A stretch of DNA of 64,000 bases from Oscillatoriales cyanobacterium (GTDB lineage: Bacteria; Cyanobacteriota; Cyanobacteriia; Cyanobacteriales; Microcoleaceae), in assembly GCA_004292955.1 (NCBI GenBank), contig RDXX01000022.1, forward strand, positions 1 to 64,000, read 5' to 3'. The position numbers and the translations under genes were made by a program. Under the pieces are notes generated by a model. It had not been told where the DNA came from and searched no databases. It saw only the letters and a program-made list of their open reading frames with translations. The first letter of the stretch is position 1. Each line of letters starts with the position of its first letter. Positions 51,707 to 60,966 of the stretch are shown in pieces.

Positions 51707-53357
51707 AAAAATTCTGATAGTTGAGGACGAAAGCATCATTGCGGAAGACATTTCCGACAGTTTAATATCTAGAGGGTATAGCATAACAGGTATTGTGTAT
51801 TCCGGAGAAGAAGCGATTGAATCCGCAGCCGAATTCAGACCAGATTTAGTTTTGATGGATGTTAACCTCCAAGGAGAAATCGACGGAATTACAGCAGCAG
51901 AAGAAATTCGATCGCGCTTTCAGATTCCGGTAGTTTATTTGACAGCTTATGCGGACGAAAACACTTTACGGCGCGTCAATGCAACGAAACCTTTCGGCTA
52001 TATTGTGAAACCATTTGAAGAAAAAAACTTGCACACAACTATTCAAATAGCTCTCCACCGACATCAGCATGACTGCTTGACAAACTTGCCAAATCGTTCG
52101 CTGTTACGAGAGCAGCTAAATCTGCTATTAGACAAGCAAAAAGAATTGCCCGAAATGATTCCCGTTGTCATTCTTAGTTTAGATAGAATTAACCGAATTA
52201 ACAGTACCTTGGGGCACGATATCGGCGACTACGTACTTTGCAAAGTTGCTGAGCGGTTGAGCAACTGCACGGAGAAGATTAATATTGTGGCTCGTTTGGA
52301 ATCTGCCGAATTTGCAATTGTTCTCGAACCAGTTGCCGAAAAACAGGATGCTGCCAAGATTGCTCGAAACATTTTAGATATTGTAGCCCAAGCTATGATT
52401 GTCAAAGGCTCGGAACTCTATGTCACGGCAAGTATGGGCATTTCTTTGTCTCCTGGCGACGGCAACGATGGAGAAGAGCTGCTAAAAAATGCTTATACAG
52501 CTATGTACAATTCTCAGGAAAAAGGTGGCAACAAGTATCAGTTTTATACGGCAAAAGTTGCGAATAATTATATCAATAAATTTACTCAAGAGACTTGCCT
52601 GCGTAATGCTTTAAAACGCTCGGAATTTGAAGTTTACTATGAGCCACAAATAGAAATTAAAACCGGAAAAATTATTGGTGCTGAAGCTTTGGTGCGCTGG
52701 AACCATCCAAAAAGGGGCAGAGTTTCCCCTGCGGAATTTATTCCCATGGCTGAAGAGATGGGCTTGATTGCACCGCTGGGCGAATGGGTGTTAGAGACGG
52801 CTTGCAGGCAAACTAAAGCTTGGCAAACAGAGGGTTTGCCTCCGCTGCGGGTAGCAGTCAACGTATCAGCCCGCCAGTTCGATCGCAAAAATTTGACCGA
52901 GAGAGTCAGCCAGATATTAAGAGAAACTCATCTAGATCCTAAATGTCTGGAATTAGAATTGACGGAAGGTTTAGTTTTGCAAGATGAAGCGGCAGCAGCT
53001 CAAGCTTTTACTGTGTGGAGAGATATGGGGATTAGGATAGCAATTGATGATTTTGGCACGGGATATTCTTCTTTGAGTTATCCGAAACGCTTGCCGTTTG
53101 ATGCGCTCAAAATTGATAAGAGTTTTATTCGCGATATTGCTGACGATCGCCAAAATGCTGCGATTACAATAGCGATTATTCAAATGGCGCACTCCATGAA
53201 TATGACTGTGATTGCTGAGGGGGTAGAAAATCAGCGGGAACTTTCTTTTTTGTGTGCACACGATTGCGACGAAATTCAAGGTCATTTTTTCAGTCAGGCT
53301 TTGCCAAAGGCTGAGTTTGAAGTGCTGCTCAAAAGCGATAAGTGCTGGAATTTTTAG
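51696..53357 (+). CDS. Response regulator with degenerate GGDEF and EAL domains
   Basis: The 553 residues have a receiver domain (1-120, phosphoacceptor D55 in LVLMDVNLQG, acidic pair E10/D11, switch residues T and K). A GGDEF-like domain (130-285) follows in which the signature is RLESAEFAIVL, so diguanylate cyclase activity is not expected. The EAL domain (300-545) has EALVRWNHP, NVSARQF, LELELTEGL, DDFGTGYSSLSY, KIDKSFI and EGVENQ, a complete set for c-di-GMP phosphodiesterase. The partner kinase gene overlaps its start. The pair should turn a cytosolic signal into c-di-GMP breakdown. Confidence 0.95.
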   Translation: MSNKKILIVEDESIIAEDISDSLISRGYSITGIVYSGEEAIESAAEFRPDLVLMDVNLQGEIDGITAAEEIRSRFQIPVVYLTAYADENTLRRVNATKPFGYIVKPFEEKNLHTTIQIALHRHQHDCLTNLPNRSLLREQLNLLLDKQKELPEMIPVVILSLDRINRINSTLGHDIGDYVLCKVAERLSNCTEKINIVARLESAEFAIVLEPVAEKQDAAKIARNILDIVAQAMIVKGSELYVTASMGISLSPGDGNDGEELLKNAYTAMYNSQEKGGNKYQFYTAKVANNYINKFTQETCLRNALKRSEFEVYYEPQIEIKTGKIIGAEALVRWNHPKRGRVSPAEFIPMAEEMGLIAPLGEWVLETACRQTKAWQTEGLPPLRVAVNVSARQFDRKNLTERVSQILRETHLDPKCLELELTEGLVLQDEAAAAQAFTVWRDMGIRIAIDDFGTGYSSLSYPKRLPFDALKIDKSFIRDIADDRQNAAITIAIIQMAHSMNMTVIAEGVENQRELSFLCAHDCDEIQGHFFSQALPKAEFEVLLKSDKCWNF

Positions 53358-53719
53358 GCATTGGGAATTGGGCATGGGGCATGGGGGATTGTTCAACAGT
53401 TGACAGTTGACAGTTGACTGTTGACTGTTGACTGTTTGATAGCGATCTTTACCTTTAAGTCCGAGGATTGGAGTAATGAATAGTCTAATACCATTTTTAT
53501 AAAATTGTGCAATACGCTTGACCCCCCCTAGCCCCCCCTTGTAAAGGGGGGGACAAGAATACTGTTGCTTTTTTTTAATTGGTATAATTTTAATTTCTCC
53601 CGATCGGGGTTGGGGCTTTCAACCAATTCTTTCTGGTAATTTTCCGCAATGACTAATGACTAATGACTAAGAGGGCGGGCACTCAAGGCCGGGCCCCTAC
53701 CAACTGACAACTTACTAAT
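53358..53719. other. Repeat-filled spacer
   Basis: In order: GGGCAT-type tandem units (53357-53385), a CAACAGTTGACAGTTGA / inverse array (53393-53436), a GATTGGAGTAATGAATAGTCT piece (53467), a CCCCCCTAGCCCCCCTTGTA palindrome (53521-53556) and an inverted GATCGGGAGAAAT repeat (53590-53640). No gene is seen. Confidence 0.8.
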
Positions 53720-55036
53720 TTAAAAGATTCGCCCAACCAGCCAATTTCCCAGCCACAACCCGAAACCAGAAGTAGCCACTAACAGGATAAATGTGTAAAG
53801 CCCGCCATTGCCGATCGACCTTTCCCCAGCTACCATCCGCGCCACAACTCCCGCAATAATCCCGATCGCAGCCCAAGCCCCATAAACAGCCTGAGAGCCC
53901 GCCACAGCCAAGGCTTGGGGTAGAGCCTCCGCACCCGGCCCAGCCAAAGCCCCCGCCCACGCACCAATCAAGAGCCCGATCGCACCTCCAAGCCCGACGG
54001 GCCCACCAGAATGTACGCCTAGTTCCGCCGCCAGCCCGCACATCAAGCCCACAATCCCCCAACAAACCGCCTCCACTAACACCTTCAGCCAATTACCGGA
54101 ACCCGTTCCAGCCATCAATCCCACCACTGTCAGCACTCCCGCTGCTGCCAAAACTACAGCCACGGCCCGGGACTGGGCCTCTGAACTGGCGATCGCCCCC
54201 AAACCAGCCCCAACTAGCGCCCAAGCAGCCCCTGTTGCGATTCCTCCCGCCTGAAAACCGGCGATCGACCCCCCCACAGTCCCAGCCAAAACTAACGCCG
54301 CCAGCCACACTCTAGGCGTTGCCGAACCCTCCGCCAGCAAAATCGCGGCCCACAACCAATCCGCACCCCAGATTAAAGTCAACATCCACATTGGGGCGTC
54401 AAATTTCGTCAAAATGTAGCCTGTCACAGCGTAACTCCCAACTGCGATCGCCAACTGCCCCCAAGGGAAGATGGAATATTTTTGAGATAGCCGCGGTTGT
54501 GAGTATGGAGTCGGAAATTCTTTTTTCCGGTTCGGGGTAAGGTAGGCATATTTTTGAGATGGCCGCGCTTCCCTCGCCACGGTGGGCCCCGATGGCTTTT
54601 TCCCCCCCCACGTTTGGCGATTTTGAGTTGTAAATCGTTTCTTGTTTTTCGGGTTGTTTGGAGTGGAAATTTTGTGGGATGCGGCTTTTTTTTGCCGGCT
54701 TTGAGTGCGCTGGGAACCGGGCTTGCGGGCTGATTTTGCCGATCGCCTTCTCAGCGGCTTTTCGGGCGGCTTTTCTGGTGGTGATGGTTGCGGTGGCTGC
54801 TGAGATGGTTTGTCGATCGCCGGAGGTGGAGGCTGACTGAGAAATAACACCAACTCGTCGTAAGCTTGATTGATTTCTGTTAATCTTTGTTGGGCTTTTT
54901 GTTGCAGGCGATCGTTGTGTGCAAACCGATCGGGATGCCACACAAAGGCTAAATCCCTGTAAGCGCGCTTAATTTCTTCTGGGGAAGTTCCAGGCTCTAT
55001 TTCGAGGATTTCGTAGCATCGATTAATGTCACCCAT
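53720..55036 (-). CDS. Membrane J-domain protein
   Basis: From ATG 55036 the protein has 438 residues. Residues 1-65 are a J domain (CYEILEIEPGTSPEEIKRAY, HPD at 34-36, LTEINQAYDELV), the partner site for Hsp70 ATPases. A basic, Pro/Lys-rich linker (75-185) and then seven or so hydrophobic segments (190-438), rich in Gly and Ala, form a membrane domain. An ATG at 55063 adds nine residues. J-domain proteins with this tail recur in cyanobacteria; function is unknown. It could recruit an Hsp70 to the membrane; the Hsp70 homologue at 31514 is one candidate, without proof. Confidence 0.88.
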   Translation of the reverse strand: MGDINRCYEILEIEPGTSPEEIKRAYRDLAFVWHPDRFAHNDRLQQKAQQRLTEINQAYDELVLFLSQPPPPAIDKPSQQPPQPSPPEKPPEKPLRRRSAKSARKPGSQRTQSRQKKAASHKISTPNNPKNKKRFTTQNRQTWGGKKPSGPTVAREARPSQKYAYLTPNRKKEFPTPYSQPRLSQKYSIFPWGQLAIAVGSYAVTGYILTKFDAPMWMLTLIWGADWLWAAILLAEGSATPRVWLAALVLAGTVGGSIAGFQAGGIATGAAWALVGAGLGAIASSEAQSRAVAVVLAAAGVLTVVGLMAGTGSGNWLKVLVEAVCWGIVGLMCGLAAELGVHSGGPVGLGGAIGLLIGAWAGALAGPGAEALPQALAVAGSQAVYGAWAAIGIIAGVVARMVAGERSIGNGGLYTFILLVATSGFGLWLGNWLVGRIF

Positions 55037-55686
55037 AAGCTTCGATCGGCTGGTGTTGTTCAACAGTTGACAGTTGACAGTTGACAGTTTGAGAGCTACC
55101 TCAACCGCTTAACTCCGAGGATTGGAGTAATGAATAGTCTGATTTTAATTTCTCCCTCAAAGCGAGAGACTTTCAATTAATTCTTTCTGGTAAATTTGCG
55201 ATCGTACTTAACTACCAGCCGGGAAGTCTAAGGGTATATTCAGAGGGGGATGAATCTCAATTGCTGCGCGAAGTACCCCCGAATGAATTACCGCGCTTGA
55301 TGAAAGGCTCGTCGGATGGAGGAACGGAAGCCGACAATTATTCTTGTACACCCCTTGATGAAGAGGAAATACTCTGATACTATATTAGTCAAGTGGGGGT
55401 GGAACTACCTCACTATAAAAAGCCTTTGAAAAAAAGGAAAAAGAAGCCTGCGGTCTAACTGTACCCAGTTGACCGCCAGATTCGTTCACTATCTTCTACC
55501 ATTCTCAGCCAAGCTGCACATTAAGCCGATCGAGCGATTTTAGATTTTGGATTTTGGATTTTAGATTTGATAATTGGGAATGAGTTATTATATAAGGGTT
55601 TCGAGCTTGTTTAACGTTGCGTTCGGTTTTGAAACTGGTATGACAACTGGGTAGAATGGAAAAATAGTTTCGGGCGATCGCCATCT
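55037..55686. other. Spacer before polA
   Basis: It starts with CAACAGTTGACAGTTGACAG (55058-55085) and an inverted GATCGGGAGAAAT-family repeat (55110-55195). A frame 55138-55377 reads protein-like in its second half (DESQLLREVPPNELPRLMKG) but has no start codon, so I treat it as unproven. A GATTTTGGATTTTAGATTT tract lies at 55541-55568. Confidence 0.6.
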
Positions 55687-58600
55687 GTGTCAGTGTCGGA
55701 AAATCAACCTCCCACCTTCATCTTAGTTGACGGCCACTCCCTGGCCTTTCGTTCCTACTTCGCCTTTGCCAAAAGTCGAGACGGAGGCTTGCGAACTACC
55801 ACAGGCATTCCCACCAGCGTCTGTTTTGGCTTTCTCAAGTCGCTGCTGGAAGTCATGGCCGCCCACGATCCCCAGTACATGGCGATCGCCTTTGACCTCG
55901 CCACGCCCACTTTTCGCCACGAAGCAGACGAAACCTACAAAGCCGGTCGTGCCGAAACCCCCGAAGATTTTATCCCCGATCTCAAAAACCTGCAAGAACT
56001 CCTGGGCTATCTCAATTTACCAGCAGTCACCGCTCCGGGCTACGAAGCGGACGATGTTTTGGGAACTTTGGCGAACAAAGCCAGCGCCGCAGGTTATGCG
56101 GTTAAAATCCTCACGGGCGATCGAGATTTGTTTCAATTAGTAGAAACCGAGAAACACATCAGCGTATTGTACTTGAGCACGGATGAACTCAGGCGATCGG
56201 GCAAAGGCAAATCCCAAGAATACGGCCCGGAAGCAGTCAAAGAAAAACTCGGAATTATACCAGCACAAGTAATAGATTACAAAGCCCTCTGCGGCGACAA
56301 ATCCGACAACATTCCCGGAGTCAAAGGTATCGGCGACAAAACCGCCCTGCAATTACTGGAAGCTTACAATACCCTCGATGGCATCTATGCTGCGATCGAC
56401 GAGATTAAAGGCGCAACCAAGAAAAAGCTCGAAGAAGGCAAAGAAGCGGCCTATCATTCTCAGAAGATGGCGACAATTATTCAAGAAGTTCCCTTAGAAA
56501 TCAACTTAGAAGATTGTCAGCTTAAAGGTTTTGACGAAGCAGCATTGATTCCGATGCTGGAAAAGTTAGAATTTAAAACATTTTTAACCAAAGTCAAACA
56601 AATTCAAAAGCGTTTTGGCGGCACAGAAGAGCCATTGGCGGACAGTGGAACAGGCATCTTGCCTGTTTCTTTGGGCGGGCAAGATGCCCAACCCACAATC
56701 AATTCCTCAGACAGTGGAACAGGCATCTTGCCTGTTGCTTCGGGCGGGCAAGATGCCCACCCCACAATCAATTCCTCAGACAGTGGAACAGGCATCTTGC
56801 CTGTTGCTTCGGGCGGGCAAGATGCCCACCCCACAATCAATTCATCTGAAGATGAAGCATTAGCTTTCTACAGTCTTAAAGAAACCCTAGCCGCTCAACA
56901 AGCAAACCAACTACCAATTAAACCGCGAATCATTCAAACAACCGAACAGTTAAACGAATTAGTCCAACTCCTACAAACCCACACCGATAAAGCCTCGCCC
57001 GTGGCGTGGGATACCGAAACCACCGCCTTAGAACCGCGAGATGCCGAATTAGTCGGAATTGGCTGCTGTTGGGGAACCGGAGAACAAGATTTAGCTTACA
57101 TTCCCACGGGACACAAAACCGGCACAAACTTGGACAAAGCCACGGTTTTAAATGCTTTGCGTCCGATTTTGGAAAGCGAGAATTATCCCAAGGCGCTGCA
57201 AAATGCTAAATTCGATCGCCTAATATTGCGCTGTCAAGGAATCAAACTCGCCGCCGTCGTCTTCGACACCATGCTAGCCAGTTACGTACTCAACCCAGAA
57301 ACCAGCCACAGTCTCAGCGAATTGTCAAAGAAATACTTAGTCGATTCAGAAGAAAATCACAGTGTCAGCGAACCATTAAGGGAATACTTACGCCATAATC
57401 CCAAAAGTTACAATCAATTAGTACCTAAAGGCAAAACAATTGCTGACATCAGCATTCCGAAAGTAGCTGGCTACTGCGGCATGGATGTTCACACTACATT
57501 TCAATTAGTAGGTAAACTTAGAGCCGAATTGGATAAAGCGGATAAAAATGCGCCATCTGAAAATTCTCTGCATCGATTGCTGCTGGAAGTAGAACAGCCC
57601 CTCGAACCTGTTTTAGCTGAAATGGAATACTGCGGAATTCGCATTGATTCAGCTTATCTCAATACCTTATCCCAAGAGCTAGAAATAAAATTAGCCAAAC
57701 TCGAAGAAAATACCTATGAGGCTGCGGGAAGAAAGTTTAATTTAGGTTCACCGAAACAACTCAGCGAAATCTTGTTAGAAAAAATCCCCGAACAGTTTCA
57801 GAAAAAGTCTCGCAAAACCAAAACGGGATACTCTACAGACGCCGCTGTTTTGGATAAATTGCAAGGAGACCACCCGATTGTAGACGATTTATTAGAACAC
57901 CGAACATTATCCAAATTAAAATCAACTTACGTCGATGCTTTGCCGCAGTTGGTGCGTGCAGATACCGGGCGAGTGCATACAGATTTCAACCAAGCTGCAA
58001 CGGGTACGGGCCGACTTTCTTCTTCCAATCCCAATTTACAAAATATTCCGATCCGCACCGAGTTTTCGCGGCAAATTCGCAAGGCTTTCTTACCTGAGTC
58101 TGGTTGGCTGATGGTGTCGGCTGACTATTCTCAAATTGAACTGCGAATTTTGGCTCATTTGAGTCAAGAACCTGTGTTAATCGAAGCTTACAACAATAAC
58201 CGAGATGTGCATACTCTGACGGCTCAACTGCTGTTTGAAAAGGAGGATGTCACGCCGGATGAACGGCGGTTTGGGAAAACGATTAATTTTGGGGTAATTT
58301 ATGGTATGGGGGCGATCAAGTTTGGTCGTTCGATGGGCAAATCTTCCGCAGACGGTAAAAAGTTTATTGAACGATTCAACCAGCGTTACAGTAAAGTCTT
58401 TGAATTCTTGGAAAAAGTAAAAAAAGAGGCGATCGCCCTAGGCTACGTTTCCACTATACTAGGCCGCCGCCGCTACCTCAACTTCGAGAGCGACACAATC
58501 CGCAGGTTAAAAGGCAGCAACCCGGAAGACATTCACTCCGATAGACTTAAATCTCTCAGCAGAGATGACGCCCAATCTTTGCGCGCCGCAGCAAACGCTC

Positions 58601-58842
58601 CCATTCAAGGCTCAAGTGCTGATATCATTAAACTTGCCATGATTGAGGTAGACAAAATTTTGCAAAACTATCAGGCGCGGCTGCTGCTGCAAGTTCACGA
58701 TGAATTAATATTTGAAGTCCCTCCCGATGAATGGGAAGAATTGCAGCCAAAAATTAGAACGGCGATGGAAAGTGCTCTGCCGCTTAGCGTACCCCTGATA
58801 GTTGATATCCACGCGGGGCAAAATTGGATGGAAACTAAATAA
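55687..58842 (+). CDS. polA: DNA polymerase I
   Basis: The replication and repair polymerase, 1051 residues from GTG 55687. The 5' nuclease domain (1-300) shows FILVDGHSLAFRSYFAF, GYEADDVLGTLA and the helix-hairpin-helix IPGVKGIGDKTALQLL. The 3'-5' exonuclease (about 415-600) keeps the metal motif AWDTETTAL. The polymerase part has motif A VSADYSQIELRILAHLS, motif B RRFGKTINFGVIYGMG and motif C LLQVHDELIFEVP. Between the first two domains, residues 319-387 are three 23-residue repeats encoded by a tandem insertion, which makes the protein longer than usual (about 930-980). GTG is preferred as start because it lies just before the conserved N-terminus. Confidence 0.97.
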   Translation: MSVSENQPPTFILVDGHSLAFRSYFAFAKSRDGGLRTTTGIPTSVCFGFLKSLLEVMAAHDPQYMAIAFDLATPTFRHEADETYKAGRAETPEDFIPDLKNLQELLGYLNLPAVTAPGYEADDVLGTLANKASAAGYAVKILTGDRDLFQLVETEKHISVLYLSTDELRRSGKGKSQEYGPEAVKEKLGIIPAQVIDYKALCGDKSDNIPGVKGIGDKTALQLLEAYNTLDGIYAAIDEIKGATKKKLEEGKEAAYHSQKMATIIQEVPLEINLEDCQLKGFDEAALIPMLEKLEFKTFLTKVKQIQKRFGGTEEPLADSGTGILPVSLGGQDAQPTINSSDSGTGILPVASGGQDAHPTINSSDSGTGILPVASGGQDAHPTINSSEDEALAFYSLKETLAAQQANQLPIKPRIIQTTEQLNELVQLLQTHTDKASPVAWDTETTALEPRDAELVGIGCCWGTGEQDLAYIPTGHKTGTNLDKATVLNALRPILESENYPKALQNAKFDRLILRCQGIKLAAVVFDTMLASYVLNPETSHSLSELSKKYLVDSEENHSVSEPLREYLRHNPKSYNQLVPKGKTIADISIPKVAGYCGMDVHTTFQLVGKLRAELDKADKNAPSENSLHRLLLEVEQPLEPVLAEMEYCGIRIDSAYLNTLSQELEIKLAKLEENTYEAAGRKFNLGSPKQLSEILLEKIPEQFQKKSRKTKTGYSTDAAVLDKLQGDHPIVDDLLEHRTLSKLKSTYVDALPQLVRADTGRVHTDFNQAATGTGRLSSSNPNLQNIPIRTEFSRQIRKAFLPESGWLMVSADYSQIELRILAHLSQEPVLIEAYNNNRDVHTLTAQLLFEKEDVTPDERRFGKTINFGVIYGMGAIKFGRSMGKSSADGKKFIERFNQRYSKVFEFLEKVKKEAIALGYVSTILGRRRYLNFESDTIRRLKGSNPEDIHSDRLKSLSRDDAQSLRAAANAPIQGSSADIIKLAMIEVDKILQNYQARLLLQVHDELIFEVPPDEWEELQPKIRTAMESALPLSVPLIVDIHAGQNWMETK
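56641..56847 (+). repeat. Three in-frame 69-bp repeats inside polA
   Basis: Units at 56641-56709, 56710-56778 and 56779-56847 each contain AACAGGCATCTTGCCTGTT and GGGCGGGCAAGATGCCCA, arms of a palindrome, and encode DSGTGILPVASGGQDAHPTI then NSS. The last two are nearly identical; the first differs at a few positions. A unit length of exactly 23 codons keeps the frame. Confidence 0.97.
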
Positions 58843-58855
58843 AAAAAAGAAAACC

Positions 58856-59428
58856 ATGACACAAAATAAAATCTCCCTTTCGCCTACAATCACCAGCTTG
58901 AGCGCAGTTGCTCTGCTTTTCCTACTCTCCGGCTGTCCGCAAAAGCTACCGCCCAACAATTATGCTGTCAAACGAGTCAGCGACGGCGATACTCTTGTCG
59001 CCAGCGATGCCGCCGGCAAAGATATTAAAGTGCGTTTTGCCTGCGTAGATGCACCAGAAATTGCTCACACTAACGCCGAAAAAAATAGCAAAAAAGCAGC
59101 ATATAAAAATCAGTTTAAGTGGGGTAATCTAGCCGAGCAAAGAATGCAGCAACTCGTCAAAGAAGGGGGCGGTCGCGTCGTTTTGACAGTCACTGATACT
59201 GACCGCTATGGCCGTAAAGTTAGCGAAGTTCGCTTGCCAAATGGCACATTTGCTCAAGAAGTTTTGCTGCGCGAAGGATTAGCAATGGTTTACACTCCAT
59301 ACTTAAAAAACTGTCCGAGTGCAACTGTTGTGCAACAAGCGGAAGCCGAAGCCAAGAAAAATCGCCGCGGTATTTGGGGAGATTCTAAGTTTGTGCCAGC
59401 TTGGGATTTTCGGCACAGCGATAAATGA
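58856..59428 (+). CDS. Thermonuclease-family lipoprotein
   Basis: From ATG 58856 the protein has 190 residues with a lipoprotein signal peptide ending FLLSGC (lipid-modified C27). The staphylococcal nuclease fold follows: VSDGDTLVA, VRFACVDAPEIAH with the first catalytic Arg and metal Asp, the Glu in this block, and DTDRYGRKVSEV with the second Arg. It should degrade DNA or RNA at the outer side of a membrane. It starts 13 bases after the polA stop and may be cotranscribed with it. An upstream ATG at 58802 lies inside polA. Confidence 0.92.
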   Translation: MTQNKISLSPTITSLSAVALLFLLSGCPQKLPPNNYAVKRVSDGDTLVASDAAGKDIKVRFACVDAPEIAHTNAEKNSKKAAYKNQFKWGNLAEQRMQQLVKEGGGRVVLTVTDTDRYGRKVSEVRLPNGTFAQEVLLREGLAMVYTPYLKNCPSATVVQQAEAEAKKNRRGIWGDSKFVPAWDFRHSDK

Positions 59429-60049
59429 AGGAAGAAGGAAGAAGGAAGAAGGAAGAAGGAAGAAGGAAGTAAATGTAGGGTGCGTCGCCACGAACAACTC
59501 TCGTTGCTATTGAGAGATCTCATAGCGACGCACCCTACCACTTATAACTTCCACAAGTTTGTGGGATGGGCGTCCCGCCCGCCCTTTTTGGACGGGCGGG
59601 ACGCCCATCCCACAATAATAATAATTAAAATTGTAAATTATTTAATTCGCTATCCTAAGGAAGTAAATATAGGGTGCGTCGCCACGAACAACTCTCGTTG
59701 CTATTGAGAGATCTCTGATAGCGACGCACCCTACCACTTATAACGGGGATAAATAACCCGGATTTGGTATTATAGGGTAAATGATGTACTCAATCAAACT
59801 TCAAAAGCTTAGCAATACAGGTTTCGGTGTACCCAAATTTTTTGAAAAAGGCGATCGCAAAAAATCAACCTATGTGTATATTGACATCAGCAAAATTATG
59901 TTGTTGATGTGGTATCTGCGAAGCTTTATCAGACATTTGAGAAACCAGGTTTCTAGACACCGATGCGGAGCATCCTAATTTAGTACAATACAACGAGGAT
60001 GAGGTTCTGCTCGTAGTGTCCGCAATCTGTGGAATTTGGGCAATAGCTG
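59429..60049. other. Repeat cluster after the thermonuclease gene
   Basis: A GAAGGAA-type tandem tract (59427-59470) comes first. Two direct copies of GGAAGTAAAT..AGGGTGCGTCGCCACGAACA..GCGACGCACCCTACCACTTA (59466-59548 and 59659-59744) follow, separated by the incomplete AATTAAATAA-type element (59561-59656). The remainder has AGAAACCAGGTTTCTAG and no credible gene. Confidence 0.75.
59561..59656. repeat. AATTAAATAA-ended miniature element, copy 2 (left end missing)
   Basis: The palindrome GTGGGATGGGCGTCCCGCCC / inverse and the right arm TGTAAATTATTTAATTCGCT are present, but the left arm is replaced by CCACTTATAACTTCCACAAG. Confidence 0.75.
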
Positions 60050-60154
60050 ATATCAAATCCGCCCTTCATCGTCCTGTATTCATCTCTCTTATCTCCCTCT
60101 GTGTTCTCTGTGTTCTCTGCGGTTAAATCATTCCGATGCAACCGGAAACGATAT
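60050..60154 (+). repeat. 105-bp repeat, copy 2
   Basis: Nearly identical to 48634-48738 in the same orientation, 11.4 kb away. Confidence 0.9.
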
Positions 60155-60191
60155 GACGGCAGATTCATCCAAGGTCAGACATGAGTTCGAG

Positions 60192-60310
60192 GGGAGCATC
60201 TCACTTTCGCAAAAAGCATTTTTTTTACAGTGCTGTCCTCGAAGAGCGTGCTTTACAAAGCTTTGCTGTGCTCCCGACAGCACTACAAATGCAAAACCCA
60301 GATGTACCCA
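60192..60310. repeat. GCATCTCA-ended miniature element, copy 3
   Basis: Left arm GGGAGCATCTCACTTTCGCA, core TACAGTGCTGTCC ... GACAGCACTACA and a worn right arm CAGATGTACCC. Together with 60985-61102 it flanks the secreted-protein gene. Confidence 0.8.
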
Positions 60311-60441
60311 GTTCGATCGCATTTTTAGGCGACTTTTTTTTGGGAAAAGTCAACAAATGTGATAGGCTCCAGATAAATCAATAGACTGCCGCGAAAAGCG
60401 GTCTATTGCAATCACCCAGAAATTAGTTTGAGGGGACATCA

Positions 60442-60966
60442 ATGAATATCAAACATCTGACTATCTCCGGGATTGCACTGCTGTTGGGTACTGCAATCGT
60501 AGGAAATGCTATTGCTCAAGAACTAACCAACGAGCAAAAAACTGTTACTTGTCGCTTGAAAACAGAAGTTGACCAGCGTTCAAGCAACGGTCAAAAATTG
60601 GTGTTTTGGCCATTGATAGGCACTGTTCGCAAACAAGTTTCATCTCCTTTTAGAGCAACGCTGCATCCAGATATTGAGTATGTTTTTGTAGCCACTTGCG
60701 ACGGAAATTGCCAGGATTTAAACCTAACCCTCAAGGATGTCAACACTGGCCAAGAAATCGGTACGAGTCAAAAGACGGGCGAACTGGTATCAATCTCTTT
60801 TACTCCGCCATCCCAAGGGGAATATCAAATCACTGCCAAGCCTGGCGAATGTACGAAGGAAGAGGGTTGCAGTTTTGGTATGGGAATCTTCGTTCCTGCC
60901 TCTGCTACCGTACCTAATGCTTCAAAACTTCCTGCTGAATTAGCACAATTTCGACTTTGCCAGTAG
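60442..60966 (+). CDS. Small secreted protein of unknown function
   Basis: The 174 residues start with a clear signal peptide (MNIKHLTISGIALLLGTAIV then GNAIAQ, cut after AQ or AIA). The mature part has three or four pairs of Cys (CRLKTE, CDGNCQ, CTKEEGC) and a beta-sandwich look (VFVATCDGNCQDLNLTLKDV, GEYQITAKPGECTKEEGC). It resembles pre-peptidase C-terminal-like domains only loosely, and no family is assigned. AGGGGACATCA precedes the ATG. It stands alone, flanked by two miniature elements. Confidence 0.8.
   Translation: MNIKHLTISGIALLLGTAIVGNAIAQELTNEQKTVTCRLKTEVDQRSSNGQKLVFWPLIGTVRKQVSSPFRATLHPDIEYVFVATCDGNCQDLNLTLKDVNTGQEIGTSQKTGELVSISFTPPSQGEYQITAKPGECTKEEGCSFGMGIFVPASATVPNASKLPAELAQFRLCQ

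Noticed and set aside
55138-55377. Protein-like frame upstream of polA (DESQLLREVPPNELPRLMKG)
   Set aside because: No start codon, and its first third is a dispersed repeat; it may be a remnant but cannot be supported.
59781-59978. 65-codon frame MMYSIKLQKLSNTGFGVPKF
   Set aside because: The end runs into an AGAAACCAGGTTTCTAG palindrome and the product has no recognisable features; low support.
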